From positions 310,001 to 374,000 of the forward strand of contig JAPDOI010000362.1 in the NCBI GenBank assembly GCA_029168955.1: a stretch of 64,000 nt of DNA, read 5' to 3'. The stretch is from Aplectana chamaeleonis (Eukaryota; Nematoda; Chromadorea; Rhabditida; Cosmocercidae). Shown here in pieces: positions 47,766 to 60,200 of the stretch (positions within the stretch are counted from its first letter, which is position 1; each line of letters begins with the position of its first letter). Under the pieces are notes generated by a model, which was not told where the DNA came from, ran no database searches, and worked only from the letters and a program-made list of their open reading frames with translations. The position numbers and the translations under genes were made by a program.

Positions 47766-48530
47766 TTAAAAGCTGGAGCTCCTCCACTACTACTCACTAG
47801 CCCGATCCCTCTCTCTATAACCTATTAACACGTCGGTTAAAGCATTATACTCACTTCCTTCATTTTGCACCTTTCTGCACGTAATGATGTGTTTCTAACT
47901 TTCAAATTGTGCCGAGTCGAAGTCAGTGGCTCAGTTAACTACTTATCTCTTCTTTTTCCTTTTTAAGCAAACGTTTATGGCATAAGTCGCCTATTCCAGA
48001 TAGTCGAGTACTTCAAGCCGTCGAGGTCAAGCCACTTCGCCTTGATAGGCCAGCACAAGTAAGACCAGAAAGATAAAATAGTCTAGAGAGTGTCTAAAAG
48101 GGTTGAAATGGTAGCACCCCGGGGATTTAGGTGGTGTTGGGGCTATCCTGACAAAACTCGGAAGCCCTAGTGTACTGCCATCTCACGACATGGTACAGTA
48201 CAGTATCATTTCGACTCCATATGGTCAGGACATCCTTCCAAGAAACTTAGTCGCCTTCGGAAGTTCGTTAGCAATACTAGAATGGCACTGTGTAGTCGAG
48301 TTTAATGCGGATTTTCCTTGTGTAGGTTCCTTGGGAGGATGTCACAACAAGAGCCTTCTTTTCAAAAAAGTTGGGCTTCGTACTACACGTTGTCGTGAAA
48401 CTGTGAACAAGTTGAACTCACATGGATTGAGAACGCTGCAGATACCCGCGTTTGATATACATCGTCTGACTCTACATGCTGCACTGTCACCAATTCTGAC
48501 TGACTGATGTTGGTCGGACATACAAAATCG
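47766..48530. other. No gene recognised; upstream of gene 3
   Basis: The 105-codon + frame at 48190-48507 has no recognisable domain and ends just before the gene 3 promoter box. Confidence 0.4.
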
Positions 48531-48624
48531 TGGGCGTGGCTTCGGCGGTGAGCCGAACAATGAACTGCTTCGAAGACGATCGGTATATAAGCGCGATGCC
48601 ACTCTACATCTTCATTCAGTCATC
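48531..48624 (+). promoter_or_regulatory. Gene 3 core promoter
   Basis: TGGGCGTGGCTT at 48531-48542 (a GC/CACCC-type box) begins 53 bp before TATATAA (48584-48590). The initiator-like TCAGTC with A at 48618 lies 34 bp after the TATA start. The ATG follows at 48625, leaving a 7-base leader. TTCAG|TCATCATG could instead be read as a trans-splice acceptor, but a TATA box only 34 bp upstream leaves no room for an outron. Confidence 0.8.
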
Positions 48625-51600
48625 ATGTGGCTCATCCATGCTCTAGGATTGCTGGTCTCAGTGGCGCTGAGCTTTGCGCTCCCAAAATTCGTCCCTTCCA
48701 TCGAAGATGAATCTGACCTGGATGAGATGCCCATCGCCAACTCGCAACCTGCCCCAAACTGCACTGGGAACCCGCTACTGGAGAATCTCACAAATGACAT
48801 GAGACTGGACTTCCTCTTTACACAAAACAGTATACGTAAGAAGGCTGCGACAGGTGTTCTGAAGACTCAGGGCACCAACAAGTTTTTGCCCAAAAGCAAT
48901 GAGATGTATCAGTTGGTAAGTGCTATATAGTGCATAAGGCTTTCCCTTGAAAGGTAGTAATTCATTCTGCTGTTTGACTGTTGATGTCAAAATAGTAGTA
49001 ATGGTGGCGTACCAATTGAGATCTTATTTGGTGAGGTGCTCTCTGTCACTAATCGGTATATCTGTCCTGGTTCGTGACCAGGAATGAGCGAAATTCCGAT
49101 TTGTCGGCTTCCGATATTCTTTGTCATCCAAAAGCCGATTTCCGAAAAATGACGAAAAAATGCAAAAAAATCGAAAATAGTTACAAGAATAGAACTAAAG
49201 AAGGCCTAAAAGTGCAACCTGCCCGGATGGTTTTTTCTAAAGAACCCAGATCTAACCATTCCTGAACAGAGCTTTTTTTCTTTTATTTCAGGGGTTTATG
49301 ATTTCACCAAGTCCGGTAAGGGTCTCTGCCCTGTCCGTAATGACGTAGAGCTTACAATCCAAACGGAGAGTACATGTTGTTTGCTCATGAAAATTAGTCG
49401 AGTAAATACACGGTAGACCGTCACGCACGTTCGCAGTTCTGCTAGCCGGCGGTGTCGCGAACTCCTGCAGCAATGATTGCGGATGGTGTATACCAATGCT
49501 GATATGCTAGGACAGGGCCGAGACTGTGCAGGGAATCTTCTACCAGCTAGACAATTGAGTGTGTACTGAATAGTAAACATACATGCTCTCATTCAACAGC
49601 TCTGTAAACCTTTACTGAAGCAATCATCTTTACACCCGCCCGCTGCTGGTTAAATCTCGCACGGAGCCAAGCGTTTCGCGATAAACTCACTACCTTGTGT
49701 AAGCATACCATAACGTGCACTGCGACGTTAAACAGCAGTTAAGGCAAAAAAAACATCCAAAAAATCCTATATGCGTAAGGGTAGGCACAAATACAAGGGG
49801 GTAGTTAGAATCTATTCAGAATTGGAATTCGCAAAACCATAAGAACGCTTTAGCCATGGGTTGAGGTCGATCAGTGTGCTCAACTATGGCTATGCTAGCC
49901 ACGGTCTTTGTAAGCGGTACGTGATTTTCAGCAACAGAATGACCTTTTTCCGACCGATTTCCGATGGTCTGTCCAGTTCCGAGCCGTCCCTGTTCGCAAC
50001 TAAAGAACTCCAGTGGGTGGAGAAATGGCATCCAATCTTGATTCTGTATGCTTCACAGTTGCGGTGTTGTCGGGCTGTGAACAGCCGTATATGTGTCTTT
50101 CCGGAGTTTATTTGATTTATCGACTGCGCACAATACAAAAATTCTGGCCGCTGTTCGAAAATCAGTGATTGGCTAGCAGTTGCTTTTACAGGAGTGGAGT
50201 TGCGAGCTTGAGGAAAGAGCAAGATTGGCTGTCAAAGGCTGCGCTATCAAGGCTCCAGGCTCTTCCCGATATGGACTCAACATCAACGGGTTGGTTACAA
50301 ATTATGTTGAAATAGAGTTTGTTGACAATAGGCAACAATCATCAGATTTTCTCTGAGCCAATGCCTCAAAATTCAGATATAGCAGAGAAAAGGATACTCC
50401 AGTAACAGACAATATTCGAAACCCTCTCAAAAACTTGTTCACGTATTGGGAGGATCAAGCTATGTTGGTTGACTGGCCGCAGGACAACATATTCACAAGT
50501 TCGGAGGAATTGATAAAAGCCGAAGGGTTAGGAAATGTGAGTGATTCAGTGATTACTGCCTTTAAGTGAAAGTCAGCGGCGAGGAACACACAGCTAATCT
50601 ACGTATTTCTCCTTTGTAGATGGTCAAAGGACTAACAACTACCGTTGGATGCTATCAGGAAATTTGTGGACAGGATCCTAATGAACCAACTTTGGCATCG
50701 GGAGCGTGTGTGTATGGGACACCGTGAGTCCCCATTCAATTGTCTTCATAATTGGGGGTATTGCGAAAAAACATCGAGACAGCTTCGAGCAAACCAGAGA
50801 ATTTCTTTGAAGAAAAATTTTTTCAGGAACGTCAGAATCAATGATAAGATTTATGAAAATACGGCTAACACGTGCTCGAGTGGTGGATGCACAAAACTCG
50901 AAAGGGCAAAGTGTGAGGGTGATCTCTGCTTACTGGAAGCACCAACAACCACTACTACGACCACAACCACAACAACTACAACCACTACAACAACTCCTAC
51001 AACAACTACAACTACAACAACTACTACTACTACAACAACTACAACTACTACTCCAACAACTACAACTACCACCCCAACAACTACACCAACAACAACAACC
51101 AAACCTCCAACTACTATGAACGAACGTAATGTTTGATTTCACGCTCATGTGCCAACATCTGAGAGTGCTGACTTTTTCACCCTGTCAGTGTAGTTTATTA
51201 TCGATTGTGTGGTTATGAGAGTTGCTGAGAGGGTCAGCAAGCTGAACGTTCACCCGCGGCATGCACTTACAAGGGAAGTATACAAAGTGTGTCAGATCTG
51301 CAGAAATCTTTAGGGCATATGTAGTAAAACTCAGGTTCCGAGAAATTATAAGCCCTAAACGGTCGTTGGCTGTCGTCTTTGTACCTTCCGAAACGCGCGT
51401 TAGACTTTGAAAAATCCGGAAACCAACTTCATAATTGTGTTCACCGCCCCAAACTACCACACTGAGGGTAGTTTGGAGGAAGGCCCATTTTCCAAACTTC
51501 GCGCAGACTGAGAGCGTTTTGGACTCAAACGGTTTTTCGATTGGGGTTTTTTTATCACATAGGGGTTCTGGAAGCGCTTAAGAAAAATGTTCCAGATTTG

Positions 51601-54402
51601 ACTTAAAATGTCCCAGATTGGTTTTTTGGGGCGCTGATCACGAACCTGAGGTCTGTTTGTCGATTTTCCAAAGTTTTCGGCCTACTTCGCTCGAAGCATT
51701 CCAGCGTGGGAAATTCTCGAGGGCGAAACGCCACTTTCGAGATATCCGGATCTCTTTGATAGATGTGTCTCAAAATTATTCTCTGGGTCTAAATTGATGT
51801 GGTAAACACGAATGTGAAGTCCACTTGCCAATTTTCTACAGATTACGGTGGATTACGGTAGGTATACGGTAGTTCGATCAAGATTTCAGATTTGACTCAA
51901 AATTTGTATGCAGGGGTTATTCGGGGTGGTGAATACGAATTTGATCTCCACTTGCCGTTTTTCGAATCACTAAGGTAGGTTCCGCTCCCTAAATAGCGTA
52001 CTACCTACCGTACCCTACAGTGAACCTGAGAATGTTGACAAACGAACCCCAGATTCGTTTTCCGCACCCTAGATTACCCCTACACACAATTTTCTAGCAA
52101 AATCCAATTTTTTTCAAAACACCTCGTAAAATTTCCAATGAACACCCTTACCATTTCGCGAAACTTGTGAAATGCTCATAACTTTTTGAATCAGCCGCTC
52201 GGGGCGGGATACTGCGTAGTTTTACTATTGAGCCACAAGAGATACTGATCATAAAACTCGTTTCCGCAGATCCGACACACGCTTTGTATACTTCCCGCCG
52301 GGGATCGTCAATCAATGATGTATCAGCGGGGTCTCGGCTGCACTACCCATCTAGGTGGAATTGGCGAGGGATTATTTCTTCAGTGCTAGTCTATCCCTTT
52401 TCAGTCTCGCACTGCTATCATCAATCGCGCCCATGCCCCGAACCCTGATTCACCACCCCCCCCCAAAAAAAAAAACTCGCGTATGTACATGCCGCACCAG
52501 GTCAGACGCTCCATAAATGGTTTTGCTTGAAGCACCGCTTCGGTGATACAAGTATATAATCATCGCACGCGAATTGGATGACTGATAAGGATAACCCTCA
52601 AGCTTCCGTCACAGTTTGCCAAAAAAAAAACAACCGTAGAAGCCCGTTAGATTGCTCCTGCCCGGTCGATAGCCATTCACAGCGTATGACTCTGGAATGT
52701 GTTCGGACGCAACGAGTGAATTTTCCTTGGTCGAGTTTGAAGAAAGGTATTGAAGAATATCAACATTGACCGGGCTGACTAAGGTCGAATACAGACGAAC
52801 TCATCAGGCGCTCTTTTTGCTGCCTGTTTTTACGTTTCTGATACGTACCGACTGAGTGAGACCTAGCCGACGATCAGCTCTGACAAGGTCTGAGACACGT
52901 GACCACCTTTCGAAGAGACCTAATGTGTTACCGGAAAGTCATATGGAAACCCTATTTTGAGCCGATGTCAAGATGTTGACGACAGGGTCTCCAGATATCC
53001 ACAAAAAAGATAGAATCACTAAAGCGTTCTTCATGACATTTTCCGCATGTCACTCAGCACTGATCCGGATTGGACGAAGTGTGAGAATGTTTATCGTCAA
53101 AAGAGGCTTCAAAACCCTGCAAAATTCGCGATTAGGCATTGAGGCTCCGAGATAGCAGTATTCTGCCAAAGTATGAGAAGATTGTGAAACATTGTGAAGT
53201 ATGAAATGTTGCAGTGAACAAGATGTGTCCTGAGCATCCCACAATGCTCGACAGAATAAGAATGCAGGCCAGTGATATGCATATCTATCGAAGGTTTGTC
53301 GGTTTAACCCACTTAATAACTTTTATATAATACACACATGAATCGGGGTCAACTTTTCAATCAATTCTGCTTTCACACAATTTCAGTGATGCTTATTGCT
53401 CTTCAGATATGATGGCTTGCATTCAGGTCAATTCTTGCGAAGGGTGAGGTCGTTAAGGATTCAGGAAAAACTCTTCCCATGGCAGCGGACATGATTCAGC
53501 TGGTAGGGAAACTTTGCGCTTCACACTCGTTTCTATTTCTACTTTTCGGAGGCCAAATCGGTTGTGATCTCCTGTAATTTGTCATCTGTGATTCTCAGTG
53601 AATAATGCTGCACATCCCCCCCCTCCTTTACAGGAATATGACTGCAAACTGGAGAAACTCGCCATAGATTCTGTGAATAGGTGCAACTACAGTCCTGACA
53701 TAGAGGTGCCGTCCAGCATACAACAGAACATCTATTGGGTACCTGAATCCATTGCTCCAACTCGTCTTGACGCCATTAGCGAAGTTGTTTTTTTTTTTTC
53801 AAAATTACTATTAGGTAGAGGTGTGTGAGTGTATGAAATTCTTTTCCAGTCCATCAAATTTTGGTGGTCTCAAGTGAGGAAAGTTCCAGGACCAGGAATG
53901 GAAGTCACTTACAGAGCAAAACACGTGGGCACTCCGATATCATATTTTACGAGGGTAAGGACTATATCCAATCCTTTAGCGCTCTAGTGAGTGAAGCGAG
54001 TTTTGTGTCTACATCCACGCTAATCATTCGCTTTTATCCATGCATCTATGAGACCAAAAACAGCGCGGAGCAGTTTAAAGTTATCGTTGCCACACCAACA
54101 GAAACCTTTTTCAGATGGCATGGGCAACCACTAAAAATTTGGGATGCGCAGTCTCGGAGAAGGGGAAATGCAACGGCTGGTACACCGCATGCATGTACAG
54201 TCCAGGGTATTTTTCTAATAGTAGAAGAAATTTCTCTGAGGTCGGCGAATGTATTTAACAATTTAATTTCAGAGGGAACATCGTCGACCATGTTCTTTAT
54301 ATAAAAGGAACACCATGTTCTCGGTGTCCTTCTGGCTCTTTCTGCAATGAATACAAGCTTTGTCAGTTCGGCTCAAGCGATGATTATACCTACGATTATT
54401 GA
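48625..54402 (+). CDS. Two-domain CAP (SCP/TAPS) secreted protein, gene 3
   Basis: Exons: 48625-48915, 50192-50289, 50377-50536, 50620-50723, 50827-51125, 53215-53293, 53427-53502, 53634-53783, 53850-53954, 54115-54206, 54273-54402; 527 aa. Signal peptide 1-18 (HALGLLVSVALSFA), sequons N45 and N54. CAP domain 1 has QN (Q67) for HN. The hinge Cys block (SSGGCTKLERAKC) precedes the longest linker of the array, about 58 residues (257-314), almost all Thr with regular Pro. CAP domain 2 (318-515) has HIYRR (H340, Asn replaced by Ile) and SYFTRMAW, so the GHYTQ His is Tyr. The tail 519-527 is SSDDYTYDY. Introns 1 and 3 share stretches with gene 2. Intron 5 carries a 1-kb TIR element. Role inferred only from family: secreted, possibly host-directed. 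Confidence 0.92.
51273..52296. mobile_element. 1.0-kb TIR element in intron 5 of gene 3
   Basis: GGGAAGTATACAAAGTGTGT at 51273 is mirrored by the inverted GGGAAGTATACAAAGCGTGT ending at 52296. The repeats go on through GATCTGCRGAAA and, after a gap, AGTAAAACT. The interior has repeated GATTACGGTAGG-like words (51840-52020) but no transposase. The target duplication is not clear. Confidence 0.75.
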
Positions 54403-56009
54403 CAACTCGTCAAGCGTTTGAGAAATGAAGCATTCTGTTAATTGAGCGAAGATCGAACAGTGTTTCATCTGACTTTACTTGAAGAGAACCGCAGTCACAT
54501 AATAGTCGTTCTGATCTACAGAAATATTCATATTTGCTGTATAGTGGGTGGTCGGTGACTTCTTTAGCCTTTGAGCTGCAGGCAACAATAGCCTTATCAG
54601 CAACAGCGTGTAGGGCTATACTTGCTCAGAAAAAAATCACTTCGCTCCTACAGTCAAACTTTCGCAGACTTTTTTTTGTGGCATCAGGGTGAAGAGGATG
54701 CTGTTAGAAATCTGTCTACCTTGTCCACCGAACCCATGCGACTTCATTCCACCAAAACTACTCCAAATTCATGTACAGGTGATTTTTTGAAAAAAAAATC
54801 GTAGCATTATTATCATCTCAGTGGCAACTCTCTATCGCGAGATGAGAGATTGGAGGACGATTGTCAACTATCATGTCTTAATAGCACGTTCGAGGCGACA
54901 AACACCTTCTAACACCGCTTTGCATACTTCCTTCGTCCAATGGGATGCGCGTCATTCAACTCGTGCAATTCACGCTGCGAGATTTTGAACCGAGACAATT
55001 AAGCCATCACGTCGGCGTGATTCGCCCTGCTGAATGCTCAAGCGCCGCAAACTTTGCTAATATTTCACTGTTGTAGCGAGTGTGGCGAGAAATATACCAA
55101 AATAAGTCACCCGTCACGACAAAAGTGAAATTAGCGCCACTAGAGAAAATGAGAGTAACACGCCACCTCCTCGTTACCAACTCGCGAACGTTTGGTAAGA
55201 TCTTATAAATGTTCTTCGTTCAAAAAAAAAACATTTCATTTTGGCAGAAACATTGGTCTGAATCGTAATAGGTACGATCTATGACAGGATGGTGAGCGGT
55301 TCATTTGGAGCAGCTCGGGTCCGATGTTGTTAATTATGTGATGAACTCTACGGGGGGGGGGGGTGATTCCGTTTCCAGCAGGACGAACTCAGGAAATAAC
55401 AATACTACCGCTCCTACCACCTCCTTACTCTTCTGAGTAATCATCGTCGCAGGTTCACGTCGATGTTCATGCTGCCAGGCAACGCCAGCCCGATTGGGGC
55501 ATGCAACATTTTAGAGTAGCCGGCGAGCAGACCGAAATAGACACCTATGAAGTTTCACTTAAGTCAATCACCCTTATAAAGCCCCATATAAGAAGAGTGC
55601 ACATTCATGAACGAGAAGCGGGTCACATACAGGGACGGATTCGCATCTCGGATAGCAAGCATCTTGAACGTTGCGCAGAGAGCGAAGGGAGGTGTCCAAA
55701 TGGAGCAACAATGTAAAAAACAATTTCAGAGAACAAGTCACAGACAACTACCCCTTTCGACTTCTCCATGTCTCTTTTTAGCTTTTTTCATGTAAGCTAT
55801 TGTAGCAATAATTATTGTTTCTTTGTCAAAAGTTTTCTTCAACGACTCTATGACGAGTTACTGATTCTGCATTGGAACGCTTCGAAAAATGAAAGAACAC
55901 TATTGTGTGATCTAGAAACAAGTTATGATTGACGGAGAGCGTTCGGAAAGAAGGAATCATCATTTGTATTTACCTGGAACGCCACGATTTGTCGGGGCTC
56001 GTCTTCCCG
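54403..56009. other. No gene recognised; gene 3 3' flank
   Basis: The first ~40 bp (CGTCAAGCGTTTGAGAAATG) match the gene 2 3' flank. Frames at 55501-55716 and 55607-55795 are unrecognised. G9 homopolymer at about 55352. Confidence 0.4.
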
Positions 56010-56525
56010 TGCGTTAACTTCGGAATCGTATTTCTGTTTTTCGCTTATCCTGGAGACGGTCCTATAAAGATTTCAAATATGACTCTGATCCTAAAAAAAA
56101 CTCCCTAGGCCCAGGGTGTTAGCAGGATCTTGGAGACATATTTAGAATCACCATGGGCTGTCTTCATAGCTTAAATTGAGCAGCGAAGTTAGTTTGGTGG
56201 ACGAGTTTTCCGATGCTTGTAACTTTCATCTTCAGCAACCGGTGTGTGGAAACAGATTTCAATAGAGAGATAGGCTGAGAGTCAAGAGAAGTATGTGACT
56301 ATCGATCTTTAACCCTCGCTCCTCTGGCCACTGTTGAGTTTGAGAGTTTGCAGAAGAAAGCGTTCCAAAGTGACTTCATGCTGTGGGAGCGCTAGAATAG
56401 CTTCCTCCAACATCTCGCTTTTTTTTTTTGGGGAAGGAAGGGGTAGAGATCGAAAGCTCGCTTTTGAAAGGTTTCATACATAGAAGTCTACTTCACAGCT
56501 CTGTGAATGCGCAGTTGAGTGTTTT
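56010..56525 (+). mobile_element. TA-flanked MITE family, degenerate copy
   Basis: Segments such as GATGCTTGTAACTTTCATCTTC, AGAGAGATAGGCTGAGAGTC and CAACATCTCGC align in order with 36999-37479. The ends are eroded and coordinates approximate. Confidence 0.55.
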
Positions 56526-57135
56526 GTGAGAAGTGAAGGTCCCTCGGGTTTCTGCCCACTATCAATTCCAGAACCAGCTTTACGCCCCGAGTTCCGGATA
56601 TTTAGAGACAGATTGACGGAAAAGAAAGATCATTCGAGGTTTTTCGGAACTCTTCTATATCAGCACCAATCAATAAAGAACTTCGCAGAAATATTATACA
56701 TGCACCCTGTACAGCATGGTGTTTTGGCTCGTTTGTATATGGGATCGGCGCATTGGTCAGAGACATCAATACCTTCCACGATAGGAGTGGAGTGCGTTCA
56801 GAGGGCGCAAGGGGTTATGATTAGAAGTGAAGCAAACCTCTCGTCAGTTTTTTCTGTGCTGTGAGCAGCCGGCTGCCAATTCACGATCTGAAGAAACGAC
56901 CAAACACGCCTTCGATTTTGCGATCTGCTCCCGCAGCTTATAACGAGTTAGAACGAAACTTCCGTTGAGACTGTGCTCCCGTACTAAGGTGACGAGTTTT
57001 CAGTGTCCCCTGCTCCTATTCCAAACAACGACCATATATTCGAATCTCTACCTTGGTTTAATTGCTTTATGTACGTCTGCGTTCCCGCCATGTATGTACT
57101 AAGGCTCACGTAGTGTGCAGGCTTTACGAAATGCT

Positions 57136-57141
57136 TTTATT
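57136..57141 (-). terminator. Polyadenylation signal AATAAA, gene 4
   Basis: TTTATT on the + strand is AATAAA on the gene strand, 67 bases beyond the stop codon at 57209-57211. This is a normal spacing for a short nematode 3' UTR. Confidence 0.6.
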
Positions 57142-57208
57142 CGTGAAGATTAGAGAGTTCTGAGTAACTCGATTTGAAAGAGTGGGAATGACGAACACTC
57201 TGTTCAAA

Positions 57209-60200
57209 TCAGATGACGCAAAGAAATTCCGAATCGCAGGAGTTTTGGCAAGTACTGCACGGGGTTCCTCTCATGTAGATCACCTGATTGAGTAGGTTTC
57301 CTCTGAAAATATATATATCAAATTACATTCTAAAATCGATTGTAGTTCACTATTCAAACATTACCCAGGACTGTATACGCATGCCGAGTACCAGTTACCA
57401 GTGCACATGTTTCTTTCAGAGACAGCGCATCCCACATGGGTAGTAGTGGCCCAAGCCATCTGAAAAGTGGAGCTTTGTCAGTAATTGAGGGAAGTGTTTT
57501 CATGAAACACTTAAAGTAGCTTCCATAACAGCTCTGAGATAATAACCAACAGATTCATTACAACTAGCGCACATGACCTAAACCGTTCCTTGCCTTTCCG
57601 TTGCCTTGATAGAGCGAGAATCGCACTGTGACCGGTCGCGAAAGATGTAAGAAAGAATCAGGGTTGCGTGATTTGAAAAAATTTTCATTCTCATGCATCT
57701 CGCAAGACACGGCTACTGTATCGAAAAAAAAACACTTTTCAACCAGCCGCTCGCGAGCGTCAGTGGCCAGTCGGAACGTCTCTTTCCGAATCAAGCAAAC
57801 CTATCTGGCTGGTCGGTGGAGGTTTCGGCGAGGTTCATAACTGCCAAAATTTTGGGGTTAATATACCTTATACCTAGCGTAGTATTTGGGGCATTATGCT
57901 GCGGTGTCCGCATTGTTTTCCCCAATACTCTCTCCTGTAGAACATGAAAAAGGCAGCAGCCCACAATGTATTAGCGGCACTAAAAGGCCCGGTTTTCGAG
58001 CTTCGGGAATGATAACATTTGGCGTTCCTGGGAATATCGAGGCAGTTGCGGGCCTCATCGGTAGGTCGGGGCATCAACGCCAGACCCTTTCAAACTGCCA
58101 CCACGGCTCGCGTTTTCCGAATGAATGAGGCAGTTCTCGGGTCTTGTCCGGTCATATTTCCGTTCCGAGCGGGAGCACTCTACCTGCTCAACTCATCTCA
58201 ACTGGCCACCGATGCTCGAGAGTGCATGAAGTGTTCTAGAACTCTACATGTTTTACGAAGGCCCTCTTTCCTCTTCCGCTCAAATAATAAAGCAGTTCTT
58301 ACCCTTGTGAAAAAGGCTATCGGACTATTAGCATGATTGGCTCTGAAGGTGACTTCCATCCCTGGTCCAGGATCTACTCTAACTCGAGACCACCAGAACT
58401 TGATAGCCTACAAAGAGCTAAAAGTTAAGCAAACATCTACATCAGCTCAAGTGAAAGCAACTAACAGCTGTGAGGGCAGTCATGCGGTCCGGATGGCTGG
58501 ACATAGGCTCTGCTCTAATATTCTGCTGCATACCAACAGGAACATTTGGGTCCACAGTAGGCGAGCATCTTCTCACGGAGTTGATGGCGTGTCTTTCCAG
58601 TGTGCAGTCGTATTTCTGTAAGTGGACGGAAAGTGCTACAGTAATTTGAAGCAGGTGTTGACAGGCTAGCCCTTAGAGCCTTTCAGTGAATGATTCAACA
58701 ACAACCAATCAGTAGTTAAGTACAGGATAGATACCTTTCAATGATGGTGACAACATTTCAGATCCTGTACCGTCGAGAGATTCGCGGGCCTGGTCGCCCT
58801 CTATGATCTAATCTTTCCCGAGAAACTTTCTCTTTGGATGTACCAAATTTTGAGACGTTCAATTGCCTCCCTAACAGGGTGGCTCGATGGTGCCTCAATT
58901 CAAAAAAAAGTCGCCCCGTAACCGTTTTCGTTAATCGCTACTACTACCTCCCGCAGGTGAGCGCAGACAACCCTACCTGTAGGCTTAATTCGTAGAAGAG
59001 GATACCTGCCTAAAACAAGCATCATCGCTGAGTTCCCGAAACCCTCCTCTAGAAGAGCGGAAAGGGACCATCGGAATTCGAATGTGGACTGTATCAATTT
59101 TTAAGGCAGCTTCGTTTAATGTATTTATAGCATTTCCCGAAGACATCCGGTCGGAAACTAAAAAAGGGCGATTGAAGATTATCCGTCTAATTTCGCACCT
59201 TTCATTGATTTTTCAGAGAATCGATAATTGGTTCACCTTATTGACATTCGAAACGAGTTAGTAATGTTTAGGGGGGAAGTCTTCATGCTCCACTTTGAGG
59301 CCGGGGCTCGGTCAAGAAAGAAGTTTCACGTTTTGAACGTTGACCAACATAGAAAATGGATTTTGGTGGTTTGCTTTCGCGTTCTCCGAAAATATGGTTC
59401 ATGAAGGTCAGTGATAACACGTTTCTATGCAGACACCCTTGGCTTCATGGTGATCCCATTCAGCGGTTCTTCACGGTCACAGGCTAAGAAGTAACAGTTA
59501 CCGATTTTCTGATCTACGCTTCTGCTCATCTTTTGCTCATAAACAGTTCCGCACTCTGCATTCTGGTGCATTTCAGCAGAGAGGTTTCAAGGAGAAAACG
59601 GATCCTTTAACATTTTAGGCAAGCGCGGGAGAAATAGAAAGTTTGTCACCACATTCTAATAGCACTCCAAAGATGTCAAAGTAGCCTACCAGGGCAGCCA
59701 TGTTCGCCGCAGATGGGAGCAATCTGCCCGTGTTTTTCGCCACCTGGCCTTGTGCCAACAATGATCTGAATAGAAAAAAATGAGAGCGAATTTTAGGTTT
59801 CAACGATTCTCCTGATTTTTCGCCTTAATTTTTTTTCACAAATTTCCTTCAAAATTATGATTTGGACCGTTAGAATTGTGCTGTTTGTCTGATAAGATAT
59901 TAACTCGAATTTGGTTACGTCGATTGAATGGTTTGAATTGGGTGATGGTCCAGATTTTAGAAAGGAACTCACCTACATGAAATCTCTAGACAAACCTGCG
60001 ATAGTTGTGTGCCCCGACGGCATGGTTTCTCAATTGATCGGTCATTTCGGGGTGTGTACATGTTCCGCTTGCTGAAAAATCAATTTCTTTCTAGATGTCT
60101 GGTAATGGCTGTAGTCGGTAGCGCTTCGGAGGACTTCAGTCTATACCGTTCGACTCGGTATAGTCGGTAGTCGCGAATACTTACCAAGCAGGGCGGATAT

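Noticed and set aside
48606..48620. Trans-splice (SL) acceptor TTCATTCAG just before the gene 3 ATG
   Set aside because: The TATA box lies only 34 bp upstream, too close for an outron, and genes 1 and 2 keep the same TATA-to-ATG distance. Kept as the stated alternative.
50851..51102. Poly-Val reading frame on the - strand
   Set aside because: Antisense of the Thr-coding microsatellite in exon 5 of gene 3.
50645..51136. Continuous 163-codon frame across exon 4, intron 4 and exon 5 of gene 3
   Set aside because: It reads exon 4 in the wrong frame and passes through the intron. The spliced model conserves the VGCYQEICG and CVYGTP blocks shared with the other genes.
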